The notes under the pieces were generated by a model. It was given only the letters and a program-made list of their open reading frames with translations. It made no database searches and was not told where the DNA came from. Of a stretch of 64,000 nucleotides of DNA, positions 62,755 through 64,000 are shown piece after piece. Each line of letters opens with the position of its first letter. Positions within the stretch are counted from its first letter, which is position 1. Both the position numbers and the translations under genes were made by a program. Origin of the DNA: Nematopogon swammerdamellus (taxonomy: Eukaryota > Arthropoda > Insecta > Lepidoptera > Adelidae); assembly GCA_946902875.1 (NCBI GenBank), contig OX336345.1, positions 4,557,395-4,621,394 on the forward strand, in the 5' to 3' direction.

Positions 62755-63250
62755 GTTCAACAGTTCACCTCCTGCATCTATAATCAGATCTTCGTCACCA
62801 AGTGTATTGGTAGAAGTATGGGACACTCGTCCAAACCAACCAAATGAGCCCAAACTCGAGGAGGTTACTAGTAACAGTTGAAGAGTTCCACTGTCCACCT
62901 CCTGACTCCATCATCAGACCCTCGTTATCAAGTATATAGGTAGAAGTATGGGACACTCGTCCAAACAAACCAAATGAGCCCAAACTCGAGGGGGTTACTA
63001 GTAACGGTTGAAGAGTTCCACTGTATACCTCCTGACTCCATCATCAGACCCTCGTCACCAAGTGGTTGAAGAGTTCCACTGTATACCTCCTGACTCCATC
63101 ATCAGACCCTCGTCACCAAGTGTATTGGTAGAAGTATGAGACACTCGTCCAAACCAACCAAATGATCCCAAACTCGAGGGGGTTACTAGTAACGGTTGAA
63201 GAATTGCACTGTCCACCTCCTGACTCCATCATCAGACCCTCGTTACCAAG
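62755..63250. repeat. Tandem array of 130-bp units
   Basis: Five units (62755-62876, 62877-63006, a 58-base partial 63007-63064, 63065-63194, partial 63195-63250). Each has GTTGAAGAGTTCCACTGT, CACCTCCTGACTCCATCATC, AGACCCTCGT.ACCAAGTG, GGTAGAAGTATGGGACACTC, GTCCAAACCAACCAAATGAG and CGAGGGGGTTACTAGTAAC. Minus-strand open frames here translate the units. After the array, GTGCAAAGTTTCATAAAAAT, CGGTTCAGTAGAAG is a motif common near lepidopteran element ends. Confidence 0.9.
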
Positions 63251-63423
63251 TTGAAATTATCATAATATTGTATTGTCACGAGAACTCAATGCGTGTGCAA
63301 AGTTTCATAAAAATCGGTTCAGTAGAAGTAGTTGAAAAAGTTGTCGCAAGATTTGAAACAAAAATAGAAACAAATATACGGAGTCAAGCTAAATAAAACC
63401 GTTTAGTAATAATAAAAAATACA

Positions 63424-64000
63424 GAACATCCGGTAGACGTAAACAGGTCCGCTGTTGCGGGTGCAATGGCAATAGGATGTGGTTTTTCGCAATTAGAAGA
63501 ACTTATGGCAGAACTCAATGTCCCTTCATGACGAATCCATTTTATTCGAAAATTCACAACGATATTTGTTTAAAATGGCATGAAACGGCTGTCGAAGAAA
63601 TGGAAAAGGCTGCAAAAAGAGAACGCGATGCTGCTTTAAAAGAAGGTCGTGTTGATAAATTCGGCAACGCAATAATTGAAGTTATTGCGGACGGGTGTTG
63701 GTCAAAGAGATCTTACAAACAAAATTATTCCGCCTTATCGGGAGCTGCGGCTATAGCTGGCAAAAGATTTAGAGAGGTGGTGTTATGGGCGTGAAAAATA
63801 AGTTTTGTATCGTTTGTAGCCGGGCAGAAAAAAATAAAGTCGAACCAAATAACCACAAATGTTTCAAAAATTATAATAGGCCTTCTACAGGCATGGAGTG
63901 TGAAATTATTTTGGAAGAATTTAAATCGTCGGAAGATACGGCCTTGTTTATGCTAAATTAATTTCCGATGGTGACTCCAGCACATATTCTAAAATTTTAC
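63424..64000 (+). pseudogene. Mutator-like transposase fragment with three frame breaks, runs off the window
   Basis: Four consecutive segments in changing frames give one protein of the Mutator-like transposase type found in arthropod genomes: VAGAMAIGCGFSQLEELMAE (to about 63525), then ADGCWSKRSYKQNYSALSGA (to about 63785), then GVKNKFCIVCSRAEKNKVEP with HKCFKNYNRPSTGMECEIIL (to about 63938), then GLVYAKLISDGDSSTYSKIL to the window edge. Conserved features are D-G-x-W-x-K-R-S-Y, the C-x2-C and H-x-C-F/Y-K-N zinc-type residues and D-G-D-S-S, the last holding a probable catalytic Asp. Each break is a loss of one base relative to an intact frame, and there is no in-frame nonsense codon within any segment. 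As the enzyme it would cut and join element ends in the nucleus. The N-terminus and terminal inverted repeats were not identified; the C-terminus is beyond the window. Confidence 0.85.

Overview
The window looks like intergenic or intronic DNA from a moth or butterfly (Lepidoptera). It is AT-rich and gene-poor, with small GC-rich islands, and it is crowded with short retroposons, non-autonomous Helitrons and non-LTR retrotransposon debris of types familiar from lepidopteran genomes. Examples are the Helitron 3' signature GCGGGCAAAAGCTAG with inserts between A and T, the repeat carrying GTCGTAAAAGGCGACTAAGG, the repeat carrying GTGCGAGTCGGACTCGCGC next to GACA runs, and retrotransposon C-termini of the type RPPARWDDDIKYVGG...VQQWT. 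There are no bacterial-type genes, no operons and no intact rRNA or tRNA genes. Almost every long open frame is a translated repeat.

Repeat families named here for convenience: A, a SINE of about 370 bp with a mixed tRNA/5S rRNA-like head, a core with GGTTGGTACCACCGCACTGA and a tail with GTGATGTCAGCCCATAACAC, ending in poly(A); B, a SINE-like element of about 330 bp ending in (GTAT)n; C, a SINE of about 415 bp with a tRNA head and the same type of core as A; G, a short A-tailed SINE tail with TGAGCGTGGTTTCGCGAGGA; H, an A-tailed SINE with AGTCTCGGGTCCTTCAAGAG that can carry the same head as A; E, an interspersed repeat with (GACA)n and GAGTCGGACTCGCGCACCGA; J, a repeat starting ACCGACTTAAAAAAA. 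Strand calls for A, C, G and H follow the poly(A) tail.

Layout. Positions 1-10 kb: scattered A, B, C, G and H copies, a truncated and a short Helitron, and a head-to-head G pair. 9.6-10.2 kb: a full B element with a clean 13-bp target-site duplication inside a local tandem duplication. 11.8-12.4 kb: GC-rich promoter-like DNA with a possible 5' UTR exon. 13.7-18.1 kb: retrotransposon tails. 18-21 kb: AT-rich and nearly featureless. 23.3-24.5 kb: a Helitron, then the best candidate host coding segment of the window, on the minus strand, next to a CpG-rich region. 25-41 kb: dense SINEs, two nearly identical Helitrons, microsatellites and several perfect or near-perfect snap-back palindromes. 42.1-44.9 kb: an unusual Helitron with a 67-bp tandem array, a retrotransposon gene fragment and an inverted part of the same array. 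45-54 kb: more SINEs and a 15-bp-type minisatellite split by an H element. 54.3-54.6 kb: a 5'-truncated retrotransposon with target-site duplication. 55.7-56.2 kb: a 534-bp terminal-inverted-repeat element filled with a 9-bp array. 56.7-57.3 kb: another Helitron. 58.5-59.3 kb: two different retrotransposon 3' ends. 60.6-61.1 kb: a GC-rich, proline-rich segment. 61.8-64.0 kb: a 275-bp near-perfect inverted repeat, 130-bp tandem repeats and, running off the end, a Mutator-like transposase gene broken by three single-base frame changes.

No pathway or gene system is encoded here as a working unit. The most interesting biology is the modular build of the SINEs (shared heads and cores swapped between families), the palindromic Helitron, the new-looking terminal-inverted-repeat element and the hairpin/transposase region at the right end. 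All family names beyond the broad class are inferred from sequence reading alone.
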